NCBI GenBank assembly: GCA_947631085.1
Contig: CANRJY010000004.1
Location: forward strand, 104,579-168,578
Length of the DNA stretch: 64,000 bases
Direction: 5' to 3'
From: an uncultured Clostridia bacterium
GTDB lineage: Bacteria; Bacillota; Clostridia; UBA1381
Part shown: positions 25,101-34,407 of the stretch, one piece after another
Numbering within the stretch: position 1 is the stretch's first letter
How the letters are laid out: each line of letters begins with the position of its first letter
The notes under the pieces: generated by a model
What the model was told of the DNA's origin: nothing
Database searches by the model: none
The model's input: the letters and a program-made list of their open reading frames with translations, nothing else
Made by a program: the position numbers and the translations under genes

Positions 25101-25588
25101 TCCGAAAGCGCGGTAAGCTTCTGCCGCAGGGTCGCGTTATCGCTCTCCGATCCCGCGAGAAGCATTTCCGGCGTAACGGTATAGCGCTTCATTTCGCTTA
25201 TAAGCGAGCCCGCAACGTCGAGGAATCCGTTTTTACGCATCGACGCGATAAGACGCGCGTCAAAATCGCCGCTTTTTTCCGCTTTATCGCAGAACTCATC
25301 CACGGCTTTGTAGATAAGCATCTGCCGTCCCGCGCCCGTTATATATTTAAGCTCCGAGGCTTTGAGGTGGTTTATCGCCATTTTTCTGAGCGTCAGCACC
25401 TCGATATTATTAAGCCCCGTGCCGCCGAAGCGTTCGACGAAGCGTTTTTCGGTGTCGTACGAATAGTGGTCCGGCACGATCATAATGCAGCGCGCGTCGG
25501 GGCGGCGCGAATGAAGGCGCTCGATCTGATTAAGGCAAAGCGCGCTCTTTCCCGCGCCGATCGCGCCTTGAATTATGTTTACAGGCAT
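22136..25588 (-). CDS. addB: ATP-dependent helicase/nuclease subunit AddB
   Basis: An 1150-residue partner of AddA with an inactivated helicase, a second nuclease domain and an iron-sulfur cluster. It shows QGAIGAGKSALCL near residue 10, a nuclease motif RIIDYKTG near 945, and four cluster cysteines (one in ARCPYGYFAKY near 770, three in LPCADCEYSRMCGFF near 1110). Chi recognition is done by this subunit in Bacillus AddAB. The start is ATG 25588, because GGAGGAGATAATT immediately precedes it; the frame extends 5 codons further into that site. First gene of the addB-addA unit. Confidence 0.95.
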   Translation of the reverse strand: MPVNIIQGAIGAGKSALCLNQIERLHSRRPDARCIMIVPDHYSYDTEKRFVERFGGTGLNNIEVLTLRKMAINHLKASELKYITGAGRQMLIYKAVDEFCDKAEKSGDFDARLIASMRKNGFLDVAGSLISEMKRYTVTPEMLLAGSESDNATLRQKLTALSEIYAAYSGFIDKSGCVDSEDDLDRLAAFIENSSVFGENTHVWFDKFDEFMPHQLRVIEAMLKRGVNVTLSVISPEPDGGISHPLQKAEDLAFAYGLNERYVLEDFLNHVRNNRELYFLFENWGDSKAVYENPTHNITLFESRDAYGEIERAACRILDLVREDGLRFRDIAMLCGNTEEYRHLIETIFEEYSIPYFTDSTIVLSDHPIAMQVLSLFDIFRDNWTYETVFKYLRAGFIYEKTERGVKALSQGRVDELENYVLRYGIRGSTKWLAEEPWKTESNIISRAFGIDDDERENDRVELLRQEITAPIKRFKDATSERRTAAEHARALYGYFEDINLYDGLKDEVIRLRSDGKLNEAEQFTELWNLLLNVLNQTVVSVGNEKMNRQQYADYIRAGLSKCEIRIIPSGIDQVYVGDVERSSQSNVRAMFVIGANSGTFPSDIPSEGFLSNSDRNTLEERGIHVAQDTKRKAERQYFKVYKALCAVTEKLFLSYPLQTGDGKALRASRMLLDIHRMFPKMEVKDNLLDDMNSKIYISSPAATIHRMIIAKSKRNPNRINPIWEAAYKWYEKSGDWSGMLSLIDRADEFEKFDISLDARTAQMLYEGNSVYSASRLNTFARCPYGYFAKYGLDAKEREEWEITPADAGTYAHEVIHKFVERVEEGASAPEEKLERWKNLAEEKTDENTVTRGDILNGIIESTCENILASSSRDKERTASIFRRMGKTISSAAAIVHRSLKNGKYTENGLEREFEVNLGNDVRVKGIIDRVDMYKPEDGDARVRIIDYKTGSTSFDIVDIFNGLSMQMVIYALAARKMAHDEFGGDPMVTGVYYNKVRDDFQSLGVTDDEEKAAKKHEKARRLDGVTFIENDGSRGVIDDMDDITDSAGGFLNIELKADGSIKTVDAVKTQAEINGLMDYVGESIVEMDSAIKSGKISPVPYKYRSDRLPCADCEYSRMCGFFADKKELREKQGKKSEIWEEMSRRGGDE

Positions 25589-25601
25589 AATTATCTCCTC
25601 C

Positions 25602-25633
25602 AAAAACTACAGGCTGCCGTTTCCGGCAGCCTG
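25602..25633 (-). terminator. Terminator of the rhamnogalacturonan lyase gene
   Basis: Ten-bp stem CAGGCTGCCG / CGGCAGCCTG with a 4-nt loop, then TAGTTTTTGG on the minus strand. Confidence 0.88.
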
Positions 25634-25657
25634 CTGTATTTCCGGTAAATTCTTAAA

Positions 25658-28567
25658 TTATTCGCCCAAAATAGCTATTTCGCTTATGTGGCAGTAATTC
25701 TTGTCGGGGTCTGTCGCGCCGTCGCCGGTGTATCGCACATACTGCGCTTCTACGGTCGATTTGAACATATACTTTTCAAATTCCTCCGTAGTTCCGGTGT
25801 TCTGCGTTTTCGCAAGAGCCTCCGTCCATGTGTTTCCGTCTGTCGAAACCTCTATTGTGAACGGATAAATTCTCTCGCTGCCCTTCCACATCGCTATCGA
25901 AACGCCCGTTACCTTCTGTACCGAACCAAGATCAACAACAAGCGTGTTTTTGCCCCATGCCGACCAGCGCGTTGTCATATCGAGGTCTACCGCGCCCGTT
26001 TCAAGGTTACCGTCGTTGTCGCTCGCGGTTACGCCGTATACATCGAGCTGGTTATCGTAATACTTCTTGCCCACGCCGTTTATCGCGATTTTCTCAACCT
26101 TCGGCGGAATGGGAGCGTTCTGAATGCTTGCTTTCTGCGCCTTTACGGCAGCATCGCTCATGTTGATATCTATATCTGAAATAACGATTAAATCGTCGTT
26201 CCATGAGATTTTCTTGCCTAAGCTTTCGCTGATGGCTCTGAGCGGAACAAGAGTTCTTTCCTCGCGGAGCACCGGAGCGGTATCCATTGTCTTTTTGCTT
26301 CCCGATACGGTGTAGTCGGGGCTGCCTATCTTCATCACAATGTCGCCGCCGTTGATTTTGATTTCCTCCGAAGCATCGACCCATTCAACCTCAGCGCCGA
26401 ACGCCTCCGCGATAAATCTGAGCGGAACGAGGGTACGGTCGTTTTCGTCGAGGATAGGTACTATATCGGTATTGTCGTTGTCTATTCTTATCGGCTGTCC
26501 CTTTATGAGGGCGGTCGGCGTGTCAATTACGAGCATCACGCTTTCGCCGAAGTATAAATCGTCAATATTCCATGATTTCTTCGCCAAATCGGGGTTCTTC
26601 TGACCGTTCACCGTGATTTGCGGAACGGGTATCGTTTTTGTGTCGTAGCCCAAATAATAGCTTGTATGCGTCGGCTGATTGTAGCAGGTATTCTGCAGCG
26701 CGACATGGTTTCTGTACTGAATGTCGTGCATCAGCGTCGGGAGCCTGTAGCCTGTCGGAGTTGTCGTGGTGTAAATTCTCAGCGCACTGCTGTCCTTTAA
26801 GGGATAAATCGTTTCCTCGCGCCAGTCGCCGAACAAATCAGCCGTCAGCGACGGATTTGCCTTTGTGCCGTTTACCGCGAACGTGCCGCTCGCCGTGAAT
26901 ATCGTGTCTGTTTTCTGCGTGTCGTGGTTCCACTTGCTTATATAAATGCCGTCCTGAACCTCGCGTCCGAGATCGCCGTCCCACCACGCGAAGAAGTTAG
27001 CCGCCATAGTGTACTTGTTCGAGATAACCTCGCCCTTAGCCGTCGTCAGCACTCCCGCAGCCGACCAGCCCTCGGCGCCCGGGTAATTCGGGTCGATATC
27101 GTCCGACGCGCCGCGTCCGTTATCCGTTCCGGTGTACTCGCCGTAGAGAATTTCGCCCGTGCGCGCGTCACGCATTTCATAGCCGTAAGCCGAGCCCTTA
27201 TCCTCGTGACATGAATATACCTCAAGACCCGGTCTTGACGGATCGAGATCGCCGACGTGCTGAGCATCGCCGTGACCGAGACCTGTCGAATACATAGGCG
27301 TTCCGTCGTGATCAACCGCGAGCGAACCGTAAATAATCTCGTCGCAGCCGTCGTAGTCAACGTCCGCCAAAGACATCGAGTGGTTGCCCTGTCCTATGTA
27401 CTGATTATTGTAATCGAGCGTGTCAAAACGCCATTTTTCCTGAAGCTTTCCGTCAACGAGGTCGAACGCCGCCATAACGGTTCTGCCGCCCGCGTCGCCT
27501 TCGGGGCCTGTGTAGTAACCGCGGCAGAATACCATGCTCGGTCTTTGTCCGTCAAGATAGCCTATACCCGCGAGATAACGCTCCGAGCGGTTTCCGTAGC
27601 TGTCGCCCCACGTCGTTACGCTCCAATCCTTTCCGCTTTCCGTTTTGCCCAGCGTCTGCGGATCATAGTCAACCGTATCAATAACCGTTCCGTCCGTACC
27701 CTTGAATACCGTCAGATACAGCGGACCCTGTAAATTCTTACCCGCGTCGAGAATAGCCCAGTTCTTGTCCGCATCGCCGATAACAGTGCCGTCGCCCGCG
27801 ATTGTGCCGTCCGATGTACGGCATGCCATCTCGGCTTTTCCGTCCATATCGAAGTCGTAAACCATAAACTGCGTGTCATGCGCGCCTGCTCTGATGTTCG
27901 GACCCATATTTACGCGCCACATACGCGTTCCGTCAAGCTCGTACGCGTCGATTATACACTCACCGGTAAAACCCGTCGAAGCCGCGTCCTTAGAGTTCGA
28001 CGGATCCCACTTGAGCACGATTTCATACTGACCGTCTCCGTCCAAATCTGCAGCCGACGCGTCATTCGCCGAATATGTATAATCCTCGCCTTCGACCTTG
28101 TTTGCCGGAGGAGCCTGAATGGGAACGTCAAGATAGCCGTCGGCCCAAACGGAAGCCTCGGCGCATTTTGCGCCCTCCGTTCCGTTCACAACCGGCGCTA
28201 CCTGATATTTCGCGCCCGAAACGGGGTTAATATCGGTGTAATTCGTAATGCTCATAGGCTCGCCGTTTACGAGAGTGCCGTTTCTGTACAGGTTGTACTT
28301 CGTGTCCGCGCTCTCCGTTCCGAGCCAGCGCCATGAAACGAAAACGCTGTCGCCCGTCTTTACCGCGACAAGACCTCTGTCAATGTTTTCCATAGGTCTT
28401 TGTATGTCGGGACGAGCGTCGATCAGCTTTTGAGTTTCAGCCGCGCTGTCCTTGCCGTTTCCCGTGGACAGGTCGTCGCCCACCTCCGCCGCGCGTGCGA
28501 ACGGAGCTGAAAAGCTTGCCAACATCGCGATTGCCGCCGCTGCGGAAATTAACTTTTTCATCTTCAT
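25658..28567 (-). CDS. Secreted rhamnogalacturonan lyase (PL11) with stalk and F5/8C domains
   Basis: A 969-residue exported enzyme that cleaves the rhamnose-galacturonate backbone of pectin rhamnogalacturonan I by beta-elimination. Signal peptide residues 1-26 (cleavage after ARA). PL11 family features: RPMENIDRGLVAVKTG, VSWRWLGTE, YTYSANDASAADLDGDGQYE, YDFDMDGKAEMACRTSDGT, and HGDAQHVGDLDPSRPGLEV, together forming the Ca-binding beta-propeller (about 55-650). Then a copper-amine-oxidase-like stalk domain (about 690-800, twice RTLVPLRxIxE) and an F5/8 type C carbohydrate-binding domain (about 815-969). No SLH or sorting signal is visible, so it is probably released or loosely attached. Close relatives include Bacillus YesW/YesX. 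Confidence 0.92.
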   Translation of the reverse strand: MKMKKLISAAAAIAMLASFSAPFARAAEVGDDLSTGNGKDSAAETQKLIDARPDIQRPMENIDRGLVAVKTGDSVFVSWRWLGTESADTKYNLYRNGTLVNGEPMSITNYTDINPVSGAKYQVAPVVNGTEGAKCAEASVWADGYLDVPIQAPPANKVEGEDYTYSANDASAADLDGDGQYEIVLKWDPSNSKDAASTGFTGECIIDAYELDGTRMWRVNMGPNIRAGAHDTQFMVYDFDMDGKAEMACRTSDGTIAGDGTVIGDADKNWAILDAGKNLQGPLYLTVFKGTDGTVIDTVDYDPQTLGKTESGKDWSVTTWGDSYGNRSERYLAGIGYLDGQRPSMVFCRGYYTGPEGDAGGRTVMAAFDLVDGKLQEKWRFDTLDYNNQYIGQGNHSMSLADVDYDGCDEIIYGSLAVDHDGTPMYSTGLGHGDAQHVGDLDPSRPGLEVYSCHEDKGSAYGYEMRDARTGEILYGEYTGTDNGRGASDDIDPNYPGAEGWSAAGVLTTAKGEVISNKYTMAANFFAWWDGDLGREVQDGIYISKWNHDTQKTDTIFTASGTFAVNGTKANPSLTADLFGDWREETIYPLKDSSALRIYTTTTPTGYRLPTLMHDIQYRNHVALQNTCYNQPTHTSYYLGYDTKTIPVPQITVNGQKNPDLAKKSWNIDDLYFGESVMLVIDTPTALIKGQPIRIDNDNTDIVPILDENDRTLVPLRFIAEAFGAEVEWVDASEEIKINGGDIVMKIGSPDYTVSGSKKTMDTAPVLREERTLVPLRAISESLGKKISWNDDLIVISDIDINMSDAAVKAQKASIQNAPIPPKVEKIAINGVGKKYYDNQLDVYGVTASDNDGNLETGAVDLDMTTRWSAWGKNTLVVDLGSVQKVTGVSIAMWKGSERIYPFTIEVSTDGNTWTEALAKTQNTGTTEEFEKYMFKSTVEAQYVRYTGDGATDPDKNYCHISEIAILGE

Positions 28568-28603
28568 TGTAATCTCTCCTTTACCGTATGATATACTGAT
28601 ATA

Positions 28604-28632
28604 ATTGTATCATATTTATAAAAAATTTACAA
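28604..28632 (-). promoter_or_regulatory. Promoter of the rhamnogalacturonan lyase gene
   Basis: Minus strand TTGTAA (28627-28632), 17 bp, TACAAT (28604-28609). Confidence 0.6.
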
Positions 28633-28703
28633 GTAATATTTTAAAATTTGTGATAAAGTTATATGTTTTCGTCTGTTCCGCCCGCGCGGAAAAATCCGCC
28701 CGC

Positions 28704-28730
28704 AAAAAGAGCGGCTCCTCGCGGAGCCGC
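28704..28730 (-). terminator. Terminator of the LRR surface protein gene
   Basis: Stem GCGGCTCC / GGAGCCGC with GCGA loop, then TCTTTTT on the minus strand. Confidence 0.88.
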
Positions 28731-28752
28731 CCCGTTCATATAAATACCGATT

Positions 28753-31700
28753 TTATTGAATTTTCGCGATATCGTCGATCTCGTCCATAAGCGGAACATT
28801 GTTTCCGTCCCACAGCATTATTTTATAATTTTCCGACTCGGGAACAGCGGCTTTAAAAGTAACCGCCTGTTCTTCGGCTTTGGATTTCGTCCCTTGCGTC
28901 ACCTTCAGAAGCCGTCCTTGCGCGTCATATTCCGCGACATACAGATTCGAGCGTTCCAACGCGCCCTCCTGCCAGTAGCTGCTCACAGTTGCCCGGATTT
29001 CAACAGTATTTTCCGCCGTATTGACCGCCGCATTGACCGATTCTATATCCAACGGAGTAATGATAATACCGTCGCTACAATGAACCGCCGCGGCGTACAG
29101 AGCATCGTTCGCGGGATCTATCTCAATTTGGCTCCATTCCCGCTTTGTTCCCGAATAATACACATTCGTCAGGCTGTCACAGGCGCGGAAAGCGTAATAT
29201 CCGATACTCGTCACACTTTTGGGAATGGTTATCTCCGTCATAGCCTCGCACGCCCAGAACGCCTCTTCTCCGATAGTTGTCAAGCCTTCGGGAAGCGTTA
29301 TATCGGCAAGGTTAATACATTGCCAGAACGCGTCCTCCCCGATATTTTTCAAACTCGCGGGCATATCTATACCCGTGAGAGAATAGCATTGAGCAAACGC
29401 ATACTCTCCCATTGTTTCCACGCTGTCCGGCAGATCCATGTGAGTAAGCTTATAGCAGTAGTGGAACGCGTAATCGCCTATACTTGTCACTCCCTCGGGA
29501 ATGGTTACGCTTGTCACCTCGGCATACCTGAACGCAAGGTTCCCGATACTTGTAACACCGTCGGGAATAACATACTCCGGCTGTATCTTATCCTTTGCGT
29601 AAACGACTAATGTCTTTTTATCCTTACTGAACAAAACTCCGTCTATATCGCAGTAAGCCGGATTATTCGCTCCGACGGTGATGTTCAGCCTACCGCAATC
29701 CGCGAACGCGCCCTCGCCGATGCTTGTCACGCTGTCGGGTATGCTGACGCTTGCAAGAGAATCCCCGCAGCGCCAGAAAGCTTCCTTACCGATACTTGTA
29801 ACTCCCTCGGGTATGGTTACGCTCGTCAGGCTCTCACAATCGTAAAACGCGCCGCTGCCGATACTTGTAACTCCCTCGGGTATGGTTACGCTTGTCATCC
29901 CGCGGCATAACCTAAATGCCGAATCGGCAATAACTCTTGTCCCGTTTTCTATTATATATTCGCCGCTTATCTCCTCTCTTGCTTCGATTAGGCAGTTTCC
30001 TATGTACAAAACGTTATTTTTCCAATTATTTGCATTATTATAATCTCCCGTGCCGGAAAACGCGCTTCTGCCGATACTTGTAACGCTCTCGGGGATAGCT
30101 GTATTTACAAGAGCGCCGCAGCCTTCAAACGCGCCGCTTCCGATACTTGTAACGCTCTTTGGAATAGTTACGCCCGTCAGACCTCCGAGGTGCGCGAACG
30201 CTGAATCGCCGATAGCCTCCGTACCGCTCGGAATAACATATTCCGGCTGTATTACGTCCTTAGTATAAGTCAGCAAAATTTTTCCATCCTTACTGAACAA
30301 AACTCCGTCTATATCGCTGTAAACCGGATTTCCTTCTCCGACGCTGATATTCAAGCTTCCGCAGCCCTCGAACGAGTCCGATCTGATGTTCGTCAAGCCG
30401 TCGGGGATATTTATGCTCGTAAGAGCGGTACAGCCTTTAAAAGCATAATTGCCGATATCGGTCACGCCGTCGGGTATGGTCACGCCCGTAAGAGCGGTGC
30501 AGTCTTCAAACGCGCTATCGTCAATATCCGTAAGTCCCGCGGACAGCTCTATACTTGTCAAATTGGTACAGCCTTTAAACGTCTCATCGTCGATAAGCGT
30601 AACCCCATCCGGCAGCTTTATACTTGTCAGTCCGGTGCATTTGTAAATCGCCTTGTCGCCGATGCTTGTCACGCTGTCCGGAATATCTATATCCGTCAGA
30701 CCCGCGCATCTGTAAAACGCCTTTCTGCCGATACTTGTCACACCGTCGGGTATGATCACGCTTGTAAGTCCGCTGCAGTACGCAAACGCGGAAGCGCCGA
30801 TAGTTTCCGTGCCGTCGGGAATAACATATTCCGGCTGTATTTCGTCCTTAGTATAAGCCAGTATGGTCTTTTTATCCTTACTGAACAAAATTCCGTCCAC
30901 ATCACAGTAAATCGGATTTCCCTCTCCGACGCTGATATTTAAGCTCCGGCAGCCCTCGAACACGCCCGAGCCGATATTTGTCAGACCGGCGGGGATGTTT
31001 ACACTTGTAAGCCCTTCGCAGCCGCTGAACGCATACTGACCGAGACTTGTCAGAGCGTCGGGGATAGTTATGTTTGTGATTCCGGCGCAGTCGCAAAACG
31101 CATACTGGTCGATATTCGTAACGCCCGCGGGTATTTCTATATCCGCAAGCTCTTCGCAGCCGTCAAACGCGCCATAGCATATACTTTTCAATCCCGCCGG
31201 CAGCTTTACGCTTGTCAGACTCACGCAGTCCTTAAATGTCTCCTCGTTGATACTTGTAACGCCTGTGGGGATGTTTACACTTGTAAGCCCTATGCAGCCG
31301 CTGAACGCCTGATAGCCTATATTTGTCACGCCTTCGGGGATCTCTATGCTCGTAAGTCCCGCGCAGCCGTAAAACGCGCACCTGCCGATACTTGTAAGCC
31401 CTGCCGGCAGCTCCGCGCTTGCCAGCTTCGTGCAGTTGACAAACGTATTCTCGGCGATACTTGTCAATCCCGCCGGCAGCTTTATACTTGTCAGACTGCT
31501 GCATGCGACAAATGCATAGCCACCGATGCTTATCACGCTGTCCGGTATTATTACACTTTTCAGATTAGCGCATTGTGAGAACGCTTCGATACCGATACTT
31601 GTCACGCCCTCGGGAATGGTTACGCTTGTCAGTCCGCTGCATTCGTAAAACGCACCGCCACCGATAGCGGTCACCTTGACCCCGTCGATCTCTGCCGGAA

Positions 31701-34236
31701 TAACAAGCTCGCCCTTAGCGTCACTATTACAGCCCGTAATCGTTCCCGTCGCCGCGTCAAACTCAAGCGAAGGAGCGATAGGAGTATTGATCACGCCATC
31801 GCTGCAATAAATTGCCGCGCCGAGCAGATCATCGTTTTTTTCACCTTTTTCTATCTTATCCCAATCCTCTGTCGTTCCCGAATAATGCACATCCGTCAGG
31901 CTGCTGCAAAGGCGAAAGGCGGAAGTGCCGATACTCGTAACGCTTTTGGGAATAGTTACTTTCGCCAGCGCCCTGCATGCCATAAACACATCGGTGCCGA
32001 TGGTCGTCAAGCCCTCGGGCAGAGTTATCTCGGCAAGACTGTAGCATTGCCAAAATGTGTTCGCACCGATGCTTGTCAAGCCGGCGGACAGATCTACATC
32101 CGCGAGAGTATAACATTGAGCGAACGCATACTCGCCCATTGTTGTCACACTGTCGGGTATATCTATTTCGGTAAGGTCAGAGCAGTAGTGGAAAGCGTAA
32201 TCGCCGATACTTGTCACACCGTCGGGTATTGTTACTCTTGTCAACATGGCATACCTGAACGCACAGTTCCCGATGCCCGTCACGCCGTCGGGAATAACAT
32301 ACTCCGGCTGTATCGCATCCTTAGCGTAAGCGACTATTGTCTTTTTATCCTTGTTGAACAAAACTCCGTCTACATCGCAGTAAACCGGATTGTTTGCTCC
32401 GACAGTGATATTCAGGCTGCCGCAATTCGCGAACGCGTCGTCGCCGATGCTTGTCACGCTGTCCGGTATGCTGACGCTTTTAAGCGCATCCCCACAGCGC
32501 CAGAAAGCGTCCTCGCCGATACTTGTAACGCCCTCGGGAATGGTCACGCTCGTCAGGCTCTCACAGACGTAAAACGCTCCGTCGCCGATGCTTGTAACCT
32601 TGACCCCGTCTATCTCGTCGGGGATAACAAGCTCGCCCGCCGCGCTCTTATCGCAGCCCGTGATCGTTCCCGTCGCCGCGTCAAATTCTAACAGTTCAGC
32701 GGGAGGAACATCGGCTGCGCCGCCGTAATGAATTTCCGCATCGAGCAAATCATCGTTGCCTTCGCCTATTTCAATATTATCCCAATCCTCCGCCGTTCCC
32801 GAATAATACACGTCCGTCAGCTCGAAGCAAAAGTCAAACGCATTTTCGCCGATATTTGTCACACTCACGGGTATGGTTATTCTCGTCAGACCGTCACAGT
32901 ATGCAAACGCGCGGTCTCCGATGCTTGTCACGCCCTCGGGTAAGGTCACGTTTGTCAGCGAGTAGCAAAACTCAAACGCGCCATTGCCGATACTCGTAAC
33001 GCCCTCGGGTATGATTATTTTTGTAATATCCATGCAATCCATAAACGCGCCATCGCCGATAGCGGTCACCTTGACTCCGTCGATCTCCGCAGGAATAACG
33101 ACCTCGCCCGACGCGCTCTCATCGCATGACGTGATAGTTCCCGTCGCCGCGTCAAACTCGAGCGGAGAGAAAGGCTCATCGATAACGCCGTCGCTGCAGT
33201 GGATCAACGCGCCGAGTAATTCGCGGTTATTTTTGCCTATTTTGATTGAATCCCAATCCCCTGTAGTTCCGGGATAATACACATCCGTCAGACCGCCGCA
33301 TTTATCAAACGCGCCGTCGCCGATGCTTGTCACGCTGTCCGGTATAGTTATGCTTGTTAAATGGTTGCAGTAGAAAAATGCGGATTCTCCGATACTCGAA
33401 ACACTTGACGGAATATTTATGTCCGTCAGATTCTCACAGTCGAAAAACGCATTCTCGCCGATACTTTCCGTGCCGTCGGGAATAGTATATTCGGGCTGTA
33501 TTATATCCTTGGAGTAAGCGACTATCGTCTTTTTATCCTTACTGAACAAAACTCCGTCTATATCGCAGTAAGTCTGATTGCCCTCTCCGACGCTGACACT
33601 TAAATTGTGTCCGAACGCGATCGGGTCGATGCTTGTCACGCTGTCGGGTATGCTGATGCTTGTAAGACTGTCGCATTCGCCAAACACATTGGCGCCGATA
33701 CTAACCAATCCGTTCGGCAGCTTTATATCCGTAAGGCCGGCGCAGCGGTAAAAGGCCTCCTGACAGATACTCGTCACGCTGTCGGGTATAGTTACGTTTT
33801 CAAGGCTGTCGCAGGCGGCAAGCATACACGCGCTGATACTCGTTACGCCGTCGGGAATGATTATGCTCGTCAGCGCGTCGCAGTCCGCAAACGCAAACTC
33901 TCCGATACTTGTAACGCCCTCAGGCAGCTCTATACTTTCAAGCTTAACGCATAACTCAAACGCGTTATCGCCGATCGTTGTTACACCGTCGGGAATGGTC
34001 ACGCCCGTCAGTCCGCCGCAGTAGAAAAATGCATCTGCGCCGATAGCGGTCACCTTAACTCCGTCGATTTCAGCCGGAATAACAAGCTCGCCCTCCGCGC
34101 TCTTATCGCAGCCTGTAATAGTTCCCGTCTCCGCGTCAAACGTCAGATCCTCCGCGCCCGCCGCGTTTGCCGAAATCGGCACTGCAAGTGTGAAAAGCAT
34201 ACACATCGCTGTTAATATACCAAAAATTCTTTTCAT
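28753..34236 (-). CDS. Secreted BspA-type leucine-rich-repeat protein
   Basis: An 1827-residue exported protein with a signal peptide (MKRIFGILTAMCMLFTLAVPI) and dozens of TpLRR/LRR_5 repeats of the form LTSVTIPEGVTSIGxxAFxxC. The array is divided by recurring spacers: four LEFDAATGTITGCDKSAxGE units that open blocks, five YCDIDGVLFSKDKKT units, and four VYYSGTxxDW...HCSDG units that close blocks. A C-terminal beta-domain of about 90 residues (after HCSDGIIITPLDIESVNAAV) ends the protein. No SLH, LPXTG or transmembrane anchor is seen. BspA-like proteins bind host matrix proteins or other bacteria; that role is inferred. Single gene with promoter and terminator. Confidence 0.9.
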   Translation of the reverse strand: MKRIFGILTAMCMLFTLAVPISANAAGAEDLTFDAETGTITGCDKSAEGELVIPAEIDGVKVTAIGADAFFYCGGLTGVTIPDGVTTIGDNAFELCVKLESIELPEGVTSIGEFAFADCDALTSIIIPDGVTSISACMLAACDSLENVTIPDSVTSICQEAFYRCAGLTDIKLPNGLVSIGANVFGECDSLTSISIPDSVTSIDPIAFGHNLSVSVGEGNQTYCDIDGVLFSKDKKTIVAYSKDIIQPEYTIPDGTESIGENAFFDCENLTDINIPSSVSSIGESAFFYCNHLTSITIPDSVTSIGDGAFDKCGGLTDVYYPGTTGDWDSIKIGKNNRELLGALIHCSDGVIDEPFSPLEFDAATGTITSCDESASGEVVIPAEIDGVKVTAIGDGAFMDCMDITKIIIPEGVTSIGNGAFEFCYSLTNVTLPEGVTSIGDRAFAYCDGLTRITIPVSVTNIGENAFDFCFELTDVYYSGTAEDWDNIEIGEGNDDLLDAEIHYGGAADVPPAELLEFDAATGTITGCDKSAAGELVIPDEIDGVKVTSIGDGAFYVCESLTSVTIPEGVTSIGEDAFWRCGDALKSVSIPDSVTSIGDDAFANCGSLNITVGANNPVYCDVDGVLFNKDKKTIVAYAKDAIQPEYVIPDGVTGIGNCAFRYAMLTRVTIPDGVTSIGDYAFHYCSDLTEIDIPDSVTTMGEYAFAQCYTLADVDLSAGLTSIGANTFWQCYSLAEITLPEGLTTIGTDVFMACRALAKVTIPKSVTSIGTSAFRLCSSLTDVHYSGTTEDWDKIEKGEKNDDLLGAAIYCSDGVINTPIAPSLEFDAATGTITGCNSDAKGELVIPAEIDGVKVTAIGGGAFYECSGLTSVTIPEGVTSIGIEAFSQCANLKSVIIPDSVISIGGYAFVACSSLTSIKLPAGLTSIAENTFVNCTKLASAELPAGLTSIGRCAFYGCAGLTSIEIPEGVTNIGYQAFSGCIGLTSVNIPTGVTSINEETFKDCVSLTSVKLPAGLKSICYGAFDGCEELADIEIPAGVTNIDQYAFCDCAGITNITIPDALTSLGQYAFSGCEGLTSVNIPAGLTNIGSGVFEGCRSLNISVGEGNPIYCDVDGILFSKDKKTILAYTKDEIQPEYVIPDGTETIGASAFAYCSGLTSVIIPDGVTSIGRKAFYRCAGLTDIDIPDSVTSIGDKAIYKCTGLTSIKLPDGVTLIDDETFKGCTNLTSIELSAGLTDIDDSAFEDCTALTGVTIPDGVTDIGNYAFKGCTALTSINIPDGLTNIRSDSFEGCGSLNISVGEGNPVYSDIDGVLFSKDGKILLTYTKDVIQPEYVIPSGTEAIGDSAFAHLGGLTGVTIPKSVTSIGSGAFEGCGALVNTAIPESVTSIGRSAFSGTGDYNNANNWKNNVLYIGNCLIEAREEISGEYIIENGTRVIADSAFRLCRGMTSVTIPEGVTSIGSGAFYDCESLTSVTIPEGVTSIGKEAFWRCGDSLASVSIPDSVTSIGEGAFADCGRLNITVGANNPAYCDIDGVLFSKDKKTLVVYAKDKIQPEYVIPDGVTSIGNLAFRYAEVTSVTIPEGVTSIGDYAFHYCYKLTHMDLPDSVETMGEYAFAQCYSLTGIDMPASLKNIGEDAFWQCINLADITLPEGLTTIGEEAFWACEAMTEITIPKSVTSIGYYAFRACDSLTNVYYSGTKREWSQIEIDPANDALYAAAVHCSDGIIITPLDIESVNAAVNTAENTVEIRATVSSYWQEGALERSNLYVAEYDAQGRLLKVTQGTKSKAEEQAVTFKAAVPESENYKIMLWDGNNVPLMDEIDDIAKIQ

Positions 34237-34269
34237 AATTTATGTTCCTCCGTTTTTGTATTTATATAT

Positions 34270-34298
34270 ATTATACAATAATTTTCGTAATCAAGCAA
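34270..34298 (-). promoter_or_regulatory. Promoter of the LRR protein gene
   Basis: Minus strand TTGCTT (34293-34298), 17 bp, TATAAT (34270-34275). Confidence 0.6.
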
Positions 34299-34346
34299 GA
34301 ACTATTCATGCCGCCCAGAGGGCGTTTCGTGCCAAACATTTTCCGA

Positions 34347-34375
34347 TTGACAAACCCGACTTAAAAGGGTATAAT
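34347..34375 (+). promoter_or_regulatory. Promoter of the ArsR-family regulator
   Basis: TTGACA (34347-34352), 17 bp, TATAAT (34370-34375). ATGAACATATGAACA at 34382-34396 follows directly; its ATATGAACA half-site resembles SmtB/CzrA operators, suggesting autoregulation. Confidence 0.75.
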
Positions 34376-34407
34376 GAGTATATGAACATATGAACAGGGG
34401 TGATATT

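Noticed and set aside
28753..34236. Regular repeats that might suggest a CRISPR array
   Set aside because: Periodicity is in codons of leucine-rich repeats; no constant repeat with unique spacers.
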